Assembly: GCA_000739535.1 (NCBI GenBank) | Contig: DF820465.1 | Span: 323,304-387,303 of the forward strand | Direction of reading: 5' to 3' | Source: Candidatus Vecturithrix granuli | Lineage (GTDB): Bacteria > Moduliflexota > Moduliflexia > Moduliflexales > Moduliflexaceae | Length of the DNA stretch: 64,000 nucleotides | Shown: one piece after another, positions 17,719 to 26,011 of the stretch | How positions within the stretch are numbered: the stretch's first letter is position 1 | Layout: every line of letters starts with the position of its first letter | Made by a program: the position numbers and the translations under genes | Notes under the pieces: generated by a model | Told to the model about the DNA's origin: nothing | Database searches by the model: none | What the model saw: only the letters and a program-made list of their open reading frames with translations

Positions 17719-18960
17719 TTAAAACACGTACGTTGAGAAGATATGGGAAAACTTTTCCTGGTGTCTGATCACCGTAACATCCTTTAGATTAGCATCATAA
17801 GAAATTATAGGGGGACAGGGAGAAATGAATGGTGGTTTCAGCACGATAGTGTATGCCCCTACATTATCAAAGACAACATAATCGCCTACAGACAAATGCC
17901 CCTGATATCCTGTATAGAGGCAATCGTCTTCCATACAGGTATATCCGACAAGATCAATTATACCATCAGCATATCTTGATTTTATATCGTCATTATTATG
18001 AAAGACACGAATCGGGAGATTTCTTGTGTTTTTTGTCGGCTTAATATTATAGATACTGCCTGATAAAAGCGCAATCACCCTGGAGCGAACAGTTTTGATG
18101 TCGATAACTTTCGCAACAAACTGCATAGTGTCTGCTGTAATGGCAATGCCGGGCTCAAGAAGCAGTTCTGGTCCTAAACCGCCGGGAAAGGTATTGGCAA
18201 ACAAAGGAGAAATAGCCTGAGCATATTCTTGAAATGTCGGGATAGCAAATGGAAATTGTTTCCTCAACGCCGGAATCATCTTACTAAAAAACCCTCCTCC
18301 TACATCAATGAACTGCGGAGGTGCATCTTCAAACAACCCAGCAGCAATCTCCAACATTTTTTTTACCAAAAAGGCATAAGATTCGGCGCTCCTGGTCGGT
18401 GTAAGCAGGTGACAATGTAATCCGGCTACACGACAATTCTTTACACGACGAAGAGTTCTGAATGCAGACTCCAGCATCTGTCCTGAGGTATCGAAACCAA
18501 AGCGAGAAACATTCTCTATGCCAAGATCAACATTACAACGCAGCCCAACAGTGAGTATTTGCCCAGGCGCGCGTCGGGCTATTGCCTCGACCATAGCAAC
18601 TTCATAAAAAGAATCCAGGTTGACAATCGAACCTGCTAACAAAGCTCTTTCAAGATCAAATTCACTCTTGTAAGGTCCATTGAAAATGATTCTTTGCGAG
18701 GGAACTCCAATATGTACAGCCAAATCATATTCCATGCTGGAAACAACTTCAGCATACCCCCCCATCGTATTTACCAATTGACACAACTTTGGGATATAAT
18801 TGGTCTTATAAGAATACGCAATATTGCTATTCGGATAATCAGCACGGAAGGCTTCGAGAAACTCTTTGTAATTGGCTTCGAATGCGTCAAGATGCAACAA
18901 GTAATATGAATCTCCATACGTTTGTTCTAGCGTATGAAGTAATTGCCAGGAAATATTCAT
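17719..18960 (-). CDS. LysA-type PLP-dependent decarboxylase, copy 2
   Basis: 413 residues, a second fold-type III PLP enzyme, clearly diverged from copy 1. PLP lysine in IAYSYKTNYIP (about residue 50), IFNGPYKSEFDLERA, LHCHLLTPT in place of the usual H-(I/L)-G-S loop, DVGGGFFSK, EPGIAITADTMQF, and a C-terminal beta domain with YTCMEDDCLY and VFDNVGAYTI. The CMEDD motif carries the catalytic Cys-Asp pattern of LysA/SpeC enzymes. A start with AAAGGAA eight to ten bases upstream is good. First gene of the minus-strand arm, directly behind a strong promoter. Loss of the glycine loop suggests a changed substrate; inference. Confidence 0.86.
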   Translation of the reverse strand: MNISWQLLHTLEQTYGDSYYLLHLDAFEANYKEFLEAFRADYPNSNIAYSYKTNYIPKLCQLVNTMGGYAEVVSSMEYDLAVHIGVPSQRIIFNGPYKSEFDLERALLAGSIVNLDSFYEVAMVEAIARRAPGQILTVGLRCNVDLGIENVSRFGFDTSGQMLESAFRTLRRVKNCRVAGLHCHLLTPTRSAESYAFLVKKMLEIAAGLFEDAPPQFIDVGGGFFSKMIPALRKQFPFAIPTFQEYAQAISPLFANTFPGGLGPELLLEPGIAITADTMQFVAKVIDIKTVRSRVIALLSGSIYNIKPTKNTRNLPIRVFHNNDDIKSRYADGIIDLVGYTCMEDDCLYTGYQGHLSVGDYVVFDNVGAYTIVLKPPFISPCPPIISYDANLKDVTVIRHQEKFSHIFSTYVF

Positions 18961-19282
18961 TCTTTTTTTCCTTTAGATTGGAATAATTTAAACAACCTTC
19001 AATTGTAAGGCTTTCTGGAAGTACATAATTATATTGAATCCATTACTTTTTTGACAAGAATAAAATTTCAGGAATTTTCACATTTTCATAGTATTATGCT
19101 TACAGCATTATGCATCATGATAGAATCTGCCTTTGTCAACTTTTATAGAAACCAATATACGTGAATAATAGAGTATGGGTGTTTTTAATCTCTCTTTTTG
19201 GAAAATATCGGAAGTCTGTAAGTGAAGAAACTGACACGTGACGAAAGCTTGAAGAAGTTTTTAATTTTCGCCACGTGCCCTT
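18961..19282. other. Divergent-side intergenic region with promoter
   Basis: About 320 AT-rich bases between rfbA (minus strand, ends at 19283) and the second LysA-like gene. Apart from the promoter listed separately and weak A/T tracts nothing else is recognised; no hairpin terminator for rfbA was found. Confidence 0.5.
19028..19057 (-). promoter_or_regulatory. Promoter of the minus-strand surface-sugar operon
   Basis: On the minus strand TTGTCA (19057-19052) and a perfect TATAAT (19033-19028) are 18 bases apart, about 68 bases before the ATG at 18960. It probably drives the LysA2-NeuD-ligase-LysA1 genes. Confidence 0.55.
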
Positions 19283-20152
19283 TTAGCTTACTTTCACCAG
19301 GTCTCTTAAATAGATACAATATGGATTATCCCTGGAATAATTCGCAATCTCTAAAAGTTGCTCTGCGCCAATATAGCCTTTTCGATACGCAATTTCTTCA
19401 ATACAGCCGATTTTCAAGCCCTGGCGTTTTTCAATCGTTCGCACAAAATCGCTCGCTTCCAGCAGACTTTCATGGGTGCCAGTATCAAGCCAGGCCACTC
19501 CTCGTCCAAACACCCTGACCTTCAACTGTCCTTGTTCCAGATACACCTTATTCACGTCCGTAATTTCGAGTTCTCCTCGGCCAGATGGGCGTAAGGCCTT
19601 TGCAATCCGCACCACTTGCTGATCATAAAAATAGAGGCCGGTGACAGCGTAGTGCGAGCGTGGTTTTTTTGGTTTTTCCTCGATACTGAGCGCATTAAAA
19701 TGCTGATCAAATTCTACCACGCCATAACGTTCAGGGTCGCTGACATAATAAGCAAATACTAACCCTCCATCTGTCAGGTGGCCGGCCTGAGCTAAAAGAG
19801 CAGAAAGTTGATGACCATATAAAAAATTATCACCTAACATTAACGCACAAGGCTGATTCTCGATAAAATTTTCTCCAATAAGAAAAGCCTGGGCGATCCC
19901 CTCAGGTTTGGGTTGAACAGCATACTCAATCCGCAGGCCGAGGCGCTGCCCGTTTCCAAAAAGCATCCGGTAAAAATCGATATGCTGTGGAGTCGAAATA
20001 ATCAGAAACTCCCGAATATTTGCAAACATGAGCACAGAGAGCGGATAGTAGATCATCGGTTTGTCAAAAATAGGAAGAATCTGCTTTGAGAGTGACAGCG
20101 TAAGAGGATACAGTCGTGTGCCTGCTCCCCCAGATAAAATAATACCTTTCAT
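19283..20152 (-). CDS. rfbA: Glucose-1-phosphate thymidylyltransferase
   Basis: 289 residues, the normal RmlA length. It makes dTDP-glucose from glucose-1-phosphate and dTTP, the first step of dTDP-L-rhamnose and related sugars. Nucleotide-binding [17 protein letters not shown] at the N-terminus, [23 protein letters not shown] and [19 protein letters not shown] are all present, as is the allosteric-type C-terminus. AAAGGAGAG precedes the ATG. rfbB, rfbC and rfbD are not in the window, so either they lie elsewhere or the sugar is not rhamnose. Confidence 0.95.
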   Translation of the reverse strand: MKGIILSGGAGTRLYPLTLSLSKQILPIFDKPMIYYPLSVLMFANIREFLIISTPQHIDFYRMLFGNGQRLGLRIEYAVQPKPEGIAQAFLIGENFIENQPCALMLGDNFLYGHQLSALLAQAGHLTDGGLVFAYYVSDPERYGVVEFDQHFNALSIEEKPKKPRSHYAVTGLYFYDQQVVRIAKALRPSGRGELEITDVNKVYLEQGQLKVRVFGRGVAWLDTGTHESLLEASDFVRTIEKRQGLKIGCIEEIAYRKGYIGAEQLLEIANYSRDNPYCIYLRDLVKVS

Positions 20153-20500
20153 ATATTTACTCTCCTTTCATGATAACTCACAGCAATTTCTATGACACAT
20201 TATTGTAATCGCCGGGTAGATTGACTATTGTTTGAACAAACACAGAAGTCAAGGAAAAACCTTGCAGAAAACTCTTTAAGAAACAGTGAGGAGGCAATCT
20301 TGCCAAAAAAACTATCGGCTATCCTAATGAAATGCCCCTGAGAAAGAATACTTTGATTTTTTAAAACCCTTAGCGCAAAAAAAATGAGAAAATCGTTGAC
20401 ATCTTCCTTATCATAAATTATTTCATGACTGCTGTTCTGTTGTTGGTCATGAGAAGGTCTTATTAACCGGGTTATCACTATCAACACAAGGAGAGAAAGT
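20153..20500. other. Intergenic region between divergent rfbA and nhaC
   Basis: About 350 bases without a gene. It contains a possible nhaC promoter (TTGACA 20396-20401, TATTTC 20419-20424, 17-base spacing) and the strong ribosome site AAGGAGAGAAAGT before nhaC. A minus-strand open frame across it is judged a shadow. Confidence 0.5.
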
Positions 20501-22054
20501 ATGGAAGAAGGATATGGGTTTCTGGCATTGCTGCCGCCTCTGGTAGCAATTGTACTCTGTTTTGTCACCAAAGGAGTCATTATTTCGTTATTTGTAGGAA
20601 TATTTACCGGCGGGATCATTATGGCAAAAGGGAATCCCTTAGGAGGAATCACATATACGCTTGATAAAATCATTGGTTCCATGTCTGATGAATGGAATGC
20701 AAGACTCCTGCTCTTCAATTTATTAATGGGGGCAGGTATTGCCCTGATTTGGCGACTTGGGGGGAGTAAAGCCTTGATGAATTGGGCGAAAACCAAAATT
20801 AAAACTCGAACTCAGGCTGGCGTAGGCGCCTGGATTCTGGGAGTGCTTGTCTTTTTTAATGATTATGTCAATGCTGCCATTGTCGGAAATGTTTTTCGTG
20901 ACATCTTTGATGAATTTCGACTTTCGAAAGAAAGGCTCTCATATATCCTCGATTCAACGGCGGCTCCGGTGGCAACCTTCTTTATTTCCGATTGGATTGC
21001 TTTTCAAATTGGGATGGTGCAATCCGGGTTGGATGGGGCTGGCATTACGGATATCTCCGCATTTTCAGCCTATTTACAAGGGATCCCTTTCAATTTCTAT
21101 TGTATCTTTACTGTATTGTTTGTCGGAATGCTCGCCATTACAGGAAAAGATTTTGGCCCGATGTTGAAAGCCGAGCGCCGAACTATGACAACAGGCGTTG
21201 CCTATCGCGAAGGTGCAATGCCGATGCTGGATGTGGCACGTGAACTAGGCGAAGTGAAAGAAACGAAACCGATGCTCATGACATTCTTTCTCCCGATTAT
21301 TGTGTTGATCGTGATCACTCTGTTCGGCTTTTATTGGACAGGACGAGAGGGGAATGGGTTAATGGACATCCTGGCCAATGCGGATGCGGCAAAGGCCCTG
21401 TTGTGGGGGGCGTTTTATATGACCATCATCGGTATAATTATTGCGCTATATCACAAAATTATGAATGTGACTGAGACGATGAACACCGTGATGGACGGAA
21501 TGAAACTGATGTTGCTAGCGTGTTCGATTCTGGTTCTGGCCTGGAGCCTTGGATCCGTGACGAAAGACATGAAACTTGCCGACTACATCATTGGCGTGAT
21601 CGGCGATTCCATTTCCTTCAGTTATATTCCGCTGCTCATTTTTGTCACGGGCTGCATCATCTCGTTTGCGACCGGAACATCCTGGGGAACAATGACCATC
21701 CTCACTCCTATTGCCATTCCGTTAGCCTATAAAATGACAGGGGATGTGTATAGCGCCGTGATTATGTCTGGGGTTGTCTTCTCAGGTGCGATCTTTGGGG
21801 ATCATTGCTCGCCGATTTCAGATACGACTGTGTTAGCCTCCATCTTTGCCGGAGCTGATCACTTGGACCACGTGTCAACCCAACTTCCCTATGCGCTCAC
21901 ATGCGCAATTGTCGCAGGGATCTTATTTATGGTGTATGGAATGTTTGCGATCTCGCCGATCGTGCTGATTCCTATCGGGATTGTTGCCTTGTTTATCATC
22001 ATGTATGTAGCGAATACCTGGTCTGCCAAAAAATACGGCATTACAACGACATAA
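20501..22054 (+). CDS. NhaC-family sodium/proton antiporter-like transporter
   Basis: 517 residues with about 11-13 membrane helices. The start (LALLPPLVAIVLCFVTKGVIISLFVGIFTGG) and the core blocks LDSTAAPVATFFISDWIAFQIG, FATGTSWGTMTILTPIAIPLAY and FSGAIFGDHCSPISDTTVLAS are typical of NhaC-type transporters. Such members either exchange Na+ for H+ or move amino acids by exchange. The neighbouring ornithine/alanine racemase suggests an amino-acid-linked role, as NhaC-like genes occur beside orr in clostridial ornithine clusters (recalled, not checked). A terminator follows at 22079. Confidence 0.9.
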   Translation: MEEGYGFLALLPPLVAIVLCFVTKGVIISLFVGIFTGGIIMAKGNPLGGITYTLDKIIGSMSDEWNARLLLFNLLMGAGIALIWRLGGSKALMNWAKTKIKTRTQAGVGAWILGVLVFFNDYVNAAIVGNVFRDIFDEFRLSKERLSYILDSTAAPVATFFISDWIAFQIGMVQSGLDGAGITDISAFSAYLQGIPFNFYCIFTVLFVGMLAITGKDFGPMLKAERRTMTTGVAYREGAMPMLDVARELGEVKETKPMLMTFFLPIIVLIVITLFGFYWTGREGNGLMDILANADAAKALLWGAFYMTIIGIIIALYHKIMNVTETMNTVMDGMKLMLLACSILVLAWSLGSVTKDMKLADYIIGVIGDSISFSYIPLLIFVTGCIISFATGTSWGTMTILTPIAIPLAYKMTGDVYSAVIMSGVVFSGAIFGDHCSPISDTTVLASIFAGADHLDHVSTQLPYALTCAIVAGILFMVYGMFAISPIVLIPIGIVALFIIMYVANTWSAKKYGITTT

Positions 22055-22078
22055 TCCCCCAGAGATACCTGCTGTTTG

Positions 22079-22115
22079 CCGGATGTTGAAATTTTTTCAG
22101 CATCCGGTTTTTTTT
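22079..22115 (+). terminator. Rho-independent terminator after nhaC
   Basis: CCGGATG and CATCCGG pair around an inner TTGAAA/TTTCAG extension, followed by eight T residues. It lies 25 bases after the nhaC stop and before the racemase gene, so the racemase may need read-through or its own promoter. Confidence 0.8.
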
Positions 22116-22163
22116 CATTTCTTTTCCTTAACTTAACCCCAAAATCCGTGTATAAAATTCTTT

Positions 22164-23243
22164 ATGACTATTAAAAATCCTACACTCATCGCTGATATAG
22201 AGAAAATTGAATACAATGCAAAGGTCATCACCACACTTTGCCAACACTATAACATTCAGGTTGCGGCTGTCACCAAAGGCGTCTGTGCAGAACCGGAAAT
22301 TGCCGAAGCAATGCTGCGCGGCGGCTGTACTATGCTGGCGGATTCACGGCTTGAAAATTTACAACTCCTGCGAGAGCAACATTTTGACGTGGATCATCTG
22401 CTTTTGCGCCTCCCAATGATTTCCGAAATTGATGAAGTTGTCCGCCTGGCTGACATTTCCCTCAATTCAGAAATTGCCACGATCAAAGCGCTGAATAGCG
22501 CGGCTCAAAAACAACAGACAACGCATCGCATCATCCTGATGATTGATGTTGGGGATTTGCGCGAGGGAATCTGGCCTGAGACCATCCACAAAATCCTTCC
22601 TGAGATTCTTCAATGTGAGTATATCATCTTTGAAGGGATCGGGTGTAACCTGGGCTGTTATGGCGGGGTCATTCCATCGCCGGAAAACATGGGCCTGCTT
22701 TTACAACAAAAGCTTATGATCGAAACCTCTTATCCCATTTCTGTGAATCTGGTGTCCGGCGGAACAAGCACCGCTCTTCAATTGGTGGCTTCCGGAAAAA
22801 TGCCAAAAGGGATCAACCATTTTCGAGTAGGAGAAGCCATCTTACTCGGGCGGAATCCGGTTGACCGGTCTCCTTTCCCCGGTACTTGTCAGGATGCGTT
22901 TATTATTCAAGGGGAAATCATCGAATGTCAATGGAAACCCTCAGTACCTCTTGGCCAGATCGGGCAAGATGCTTTTGGGCATCTTCCGGTATTTGAAGAT
23001 CGCGGGATTCGTTTGCGAGCCATTCTTGCGCTTGGGCGCCAGGATATCGCAGTCAATGGACTCACACCATGCGATCCTAAGATTCAGATACTGGGTGCCT
23101 CAAGTGATCATCTCCTGATTGACATCACAGAAACTCACCACAGGTATCAGGTCGGCAGTACCATCTCGTTTTTTCCCAATTATGCTGCTGTTCTTGCCGC
23201 ATCGACGTCTCGGTATATCAGAAAAATCTGCATTAACTCCTGA
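22164..23243 (+). CDS. Alanine/ornithine-type PLP racemase
   Basis: 359 residues, fold-type III PLP enzyme with an alanine-racemase N-terminal barrel. The PLP lysine lies in VAAVTKGVCAEPEIAEAML (about residue 38), the phosphate loop in SGGTSTALQL, and GINHFRVGEAILLGR and the C-terminal beta domain follow. It most resembles the ornithine racemase (Orr)/YhfX-like group rather than cell-wall Alr, from the KGVC start and the short C-terminal domain. It would interconvert L- and D-forms of ornithine, alanine or a related amino acid. The gap after the nhaC terminator is small, and GTGTATAAAATTC before the ATG lacks a clear ribosome site. Confidence 0.82.
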   Translation: MTIKNPTLIADIEKIEYNAKVITTLCQHYNIQVAAVTKGVCAEPEIAEAMLRGGCTMLADSRLENLQLLREQHFDVDHLLLRLPMISEIDEVVRLADISLNSEIATIKALNSAAQKQQTTHRIILMIDVGDLREGIWPETIHKILPEILQCEYIIFEGIGCNLGCYGGVIPSPENMGLLLQQKLMIETSYPISVNLVSGGTSTALQLVASGKMPKGINHFRVGEAILLGRNPVDRSPFPGTCQDAFIIQGEIIECQWKPSVPLGQIGQDAFGHLPVFEDRGIRLRAILALGRQDIAVNGLTPCDPKIQILGASSDHLLIDITETHHRYQVGSTISFFPNYAAVLAASTSRYIRKICINS

Positions 23244-23297
23244 AATGTCATGGGCACGTTCTACAGAACATCAGTTCCGTAAAACGTGCACACCCCT

Positions 23298-24539
23298 TCA
23301 TGGTTGTATAGGACTGGCAGGCGTGGGCGTCGGTGGCGAAGGAAGTTTCGGTGTCGCTGTTGGGGTCGGCGTTGGTCTCGGGGTTGGCATTGGAGTTGGT
23401 GTCGAGGTTGGCGTTGGAGTTGGTGTCGGCTCACGAGAACCCTGTGGAGAACCTGAATCTGGAGGCGGAGGAGCAACAGGTTGTTCTTGTGGCTGAGTTA
23501 ATGTTCGCGCGGCTGGCGTCTTTTCCTGGGGTACAGCTAAGGCCCGGCTTGTCCCTTGTATTTGGTCAGAGGCCCAATACTCAAATGAACCAGTTTCGAT
23601 CATTTTGCCATTCACATAAATAGGTCCTTTATCTGCAAATACATATAATCCCTCATATTGCGTGGTCCTGTCCTTATACCACAAAGCAATATTCATTTGT
23701 CCTACTAAGTTCAAGAGAAGTCCACCCTGACGAGGGATCCCAAACGTTGCAGCGCGATCTTGATCCAATCTTGCAATGATCCCGGAATACGCCACTTCTA
23801 CTGGATTCGTACCAGCATTATCAACTTTTAATGTATTATCATTGTCTCCTAACATTGTACGCAATCCCTGAATAGATCCCTCGCCTTCAAGCACAATTTT
23901 GCGAACAATTCGCTGCACACCAAGACGAATTTTGGTCCCTATCTGCGCCAAGGAAAAGATCATACCTTCCTGGTCGTCAAGCATTCCTGAGACCATTATC
24001 TCGCCTTCACGAGTTTTAACCAGATCAAGTTCTCCTTGCAAGGCGGTCACAAAAGTTTGCCCTTCTCCTTCAAGAACTTTCACTTCAACCTCGGCAAATT
24101 TCATTTCAACGACAACGCTATCTGTTGCGATCTCACATAAACTTTCAGTAAAACCAAGCTTGGTAATTTTCGCGGAAACAACGCCTTTTTGCAGAGAGAA
24201 CCGGGCGATTCGTGTCTTCTTGGCGATAGAAACCTCTAATTCGGTAATGACTAGTAGCGTCACTTCTTCAAGACGAACCAGGCTTCCATCGTCAAACCAT
24301 AGTTCAACAGCACTTCCCGGGCTGGTTCGGATTTGATCGCCAGCTTTCAGTTGCATGACTGCGGTCAAAGGTTTCCACGCTTGTTCCCCTGGCAACAACA
24401 CTTCCACCGTGCCACTCATCGCTTGCGGCGTCAATGTCGCTTCCGCTGAGGTCGCAGACAACCACATTCCTGGTACAATCAAAAAACACAGCCAACCCCA
24501 CAAGGCCAATATACAATTATGACACCCTTTTATCTTCAT
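23298..24539 (-). CDS. FecR-domain secreted protein with Thr-Pro-rich tail
   Basis: 413 residues. A signal peptide (LALWGWLCFLIVPGMWLSA, cleavage near SAEA) is followed by a FecR-type domain (about residues 55-160: LKAGDQIRTSPGSAVELWFDDGSLVRLEE) of the kind found in periplasmic or surface beta-rich proteins, then more beta-strand material, and a C-terminal (Pro-Thr)n stretch of about 45 residues. The start is ATG 24539 with AAAGGTGATT upstream; a GTG at 24545 overlaps the ribosome site. A classical FecR is an anti-sigma regulator of iron uptake, but stand-alone secreted FecR-domain proteins like this one are usually of unknown function; no sigma factor lies nearby. Confidence 0.85.
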   Translation of the reverse strand: MKIKGCHNCILALWGWLCFLIVPGMWLSATSAEATLTPQAMSGTVEVLLPGEQAWKPLTAVMQLKAGDQIRTSPGSAVELWFDDGSLVRLEEVTLLVITELEVSIAKKTRIARFSLQKGVVSAKITKLGFTESLCEIATDSVVVEMKFAEVEVKVLEGEGQTFVTALQGELDLVKTREGEIMVSGMLDDQEGMIFSLAQIGTKIRLGVQRIVRKIVLEGEGSIQGLRTMLGDNDNTLKVDNAGTNPVEVAYSGIIARLDQDRAATFGIPRQGGLLLNLVGQMNIALWYKDRTTQYEGLYVFADKGPIYVNGKMIETGSFEYWASDQIQGTSRALAVPQEKTPAARTLTQPQEQPVAPPPPDSGSPQGSREPTPTPTPTSTPTPMPTPRPTPTPTATPKLPSPPTPTPASPIQP

Positions 24540-24545
24540 AATCAC

Positions 24546-25342
24546 CTTTCCCCCCTAAAATACTCCAGTAACCATGATTTATCAGGTTAAAACAATTTAT
24601 TAATATATTATTGTTTCATATCAATTGTCAAGGAATTCTTACGGAGAAACGCGAAATCATGATAGAATTATATGCTATGATCTCTCAGATTCAACTTTTT
24701 TAGAAATTCCCCATCGAGAATTTTTTGAGAAAAGGGAACTGTGACTAACCCGTTCATCAGGGACATAGCCTAACTCTCTCCCGGGCCCATCGACAAGAAT
24801 TTTTGAGAAAATGCTTGCCTGGGGTTTCCTCCTGTTCGTTACGATGGGACACGGAGCGGATGCAAAGAACACGACGAGATTGTGCGAGAGCTTACCCGCC
24901 TGGAACGGACTCGAACTGACATGGCGGGTAAGCCTCCTCATCCGGGTGTACGGCTTCCCCCACGACCCCTGTCGCGATCCGGGGCATGTGCCAATCAGCG
25001 TGAATGCTCCCCAACTGGTGCTCACAAAATTTCTGAAAATCCTGGAATTGGAGCGAATCTATCCGCCTCACCTAGCCTTTCGGCACACCTTTGCTGTCTA
25101 GACTCCGTGTGTCAGTTCTCTCTTAAGAAAAAGAAGAAAAAAAAGAAAAAGAATCTTGACCTTCCAGGACTCTTCAGATTACATTACGAACACAACAAGA
25201 ATAAGTCCATTCATTTTTTCAAACATGGGGAATTTCTAAATAAATAACATTAACATTGACAAATAAAATCAGGAGTGTGAAAGTAAGTTTTTCGCTGCAA
25301 AAATTCCACTTTTGCACTCCTATTATTAAGAGGACGCAGTTT
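24546..25342. other. Non-coding or decayed region before clpP with unusual composition
   Basis: About 800 bases with no recognised gene. Besides the fecR promoter it holds a GC-richer stretch (about 24770-25100) unlike its AT-rich flanks, an 11-bp perfect hairpin (GCTTACCCGCC 24890-24900 with GGCGGGTAAGC 24923-24933), a direct repeat (CCCATCGA plus GAATTTTTTGAGAAAA at 24710 and, with an insertion, at 24786), and a purine run (AAGAAAAAGAAG type) at about 25124-25156. Open frames exist on both strands but none has a recognisable protein. It may be a structured RNA or a mobile-element relic. Confidence 0.5.
24602..24631 (-). promoter_or_regulatory. Promoter of the FecR-domain gene
   Basis: On the minus strand TTGACA (24631-24626) and TATATT (24607-24602) are 18 bases apart, about 60 bases before the start codon at 24539. 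Confidence 0.55.
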
Positions 25343-25930
25343 ATGACATCCGTCTATATCCCCTGGGTGATTGAACAAACCGGGCGTGGAGAACGAGAAT
25401 ACGATATTTTCTCGCGCCTGTTGAAAGATCGTATTATATTTCTTGGAACCGCCATTGATGATGACGTGGCGAATCTGATTATTTCGCAATTATTATTTTT
25501 GGAAGCCGAAGATCCGGAGAAAGATATTTATCTCTATATCAATAGTCCCGTCGGCATTATTACCTCCGGCCTGGCAATCTACGACGCCATGCAATACATT
25601 AAAGCCGAAGTTGCGACGATTTGCCTGGGGCAGGCGGCCAGTATGGGGGCCGTTCTGCTGGCCAGTGGAGCGAAAGGAAAACGCTATGCCTTACCCCATG
25701 CGCGTATCATGATCCATCAGCCCTGGGGCGATATGGAAGGGCAAGCGACGGATCTGCAAATTCATGCCAAAGAAATTTTACGCATGAAAGAAGAATTGAA
25801 TCGTATTCTTGAATTGCACACCGGTCAGACCCTTGATAAAATTCAGCAGGATTCAGAGCGTGATTTTTATCTTTCCCCGCAAGAGGCTATTGCGTATGGC
25901 TTGATTGATCAGATTATTGAGAAACGGTAA
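25343..25930 (+). CDS. clpP: ATP-dependent Clp protease proteolytic subunit
   Basis: 195 residues from ATG 25343, which follows AAGAGGA at proper distance and gives the family N-terminus ([19 protein letters not shown]). An upstream in-frame start would add 29 residues not found in ClpP. The catalytic Ser is in [19 protein letters not shown], the His in RIMIHQPWG, and the Asp in the downstream helix region. It forms the barrel-shaped protease that works with ClpX or ClpA; neither partner nor tig is next to it, unlike the common tig-clpP-clpX order. A terminator follows. Confidence 0.95.
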   Translation: MTSVYIPWVIEQTGRGEREYDIFSRLLKDRIIFLGTAIDDDVANLIISQLLFLEAEDPEKDIYLYINSPVGIITSGLAIYDAMQYIKAEVATICLGQAASMGAVLLASGAKGKRYALPHARIMIHQPWGDMEGQATDLQIHAKEILRMKEELNRILELHTGQTLDKIQQDSERDFYLSPQEAIAYGLIDQIIEKR

Positions 25931-25960
25931 GTAAAAACGTGTTCATAAATTTCTAAACAG

Positions 25961-25993
25961 AAAAACCGGATTTCTTCAAGAAGTCCGGTTTTT
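25961..25993. terminator. ACCGGGTTT-family hairpin after clpP
   Basis: AAAAACCGGATTTCTT pairs with AAGAAGTCCGGTTTTT (one G-U pair), 31 bases after the clpP stop. Symmetrical A and T tracts would let it end transcription in both directions. Confidence 0.8.
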
Positions 25994-26011
25994 AGAACAG
26001 AGTTTAAGCTC

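Noticed and set aside
20200..20796. Minus-strand open frame of 198 codons overlapping the nhaC start
   Set aside because: It overlaps a clear antiporter gene on the other strand, has no recognisable domain and no ribosome site; a shadow of AT-rich DNA.
23300..23430. Tandem-repeat array read as CRISPR or minisatellite locus
   Set aside because: It is the coding sequence of the Pro-Thr tail of the FecR protein, in frame to the stop codon.
24901..24922. tRNA-like T-loop GTTCGAGTCC on the minus strand
   Set aside because: No acceptor, D or anticodon arms can be built around it; only a hairpin loop.
24675..25247. Overlapping open frames on both strands before clpP
   Set aside because: Composition is odd but the products match nothing, lack ribosome sites and end in low-complexity Lys runs; treated as a non-coding or decayed region.
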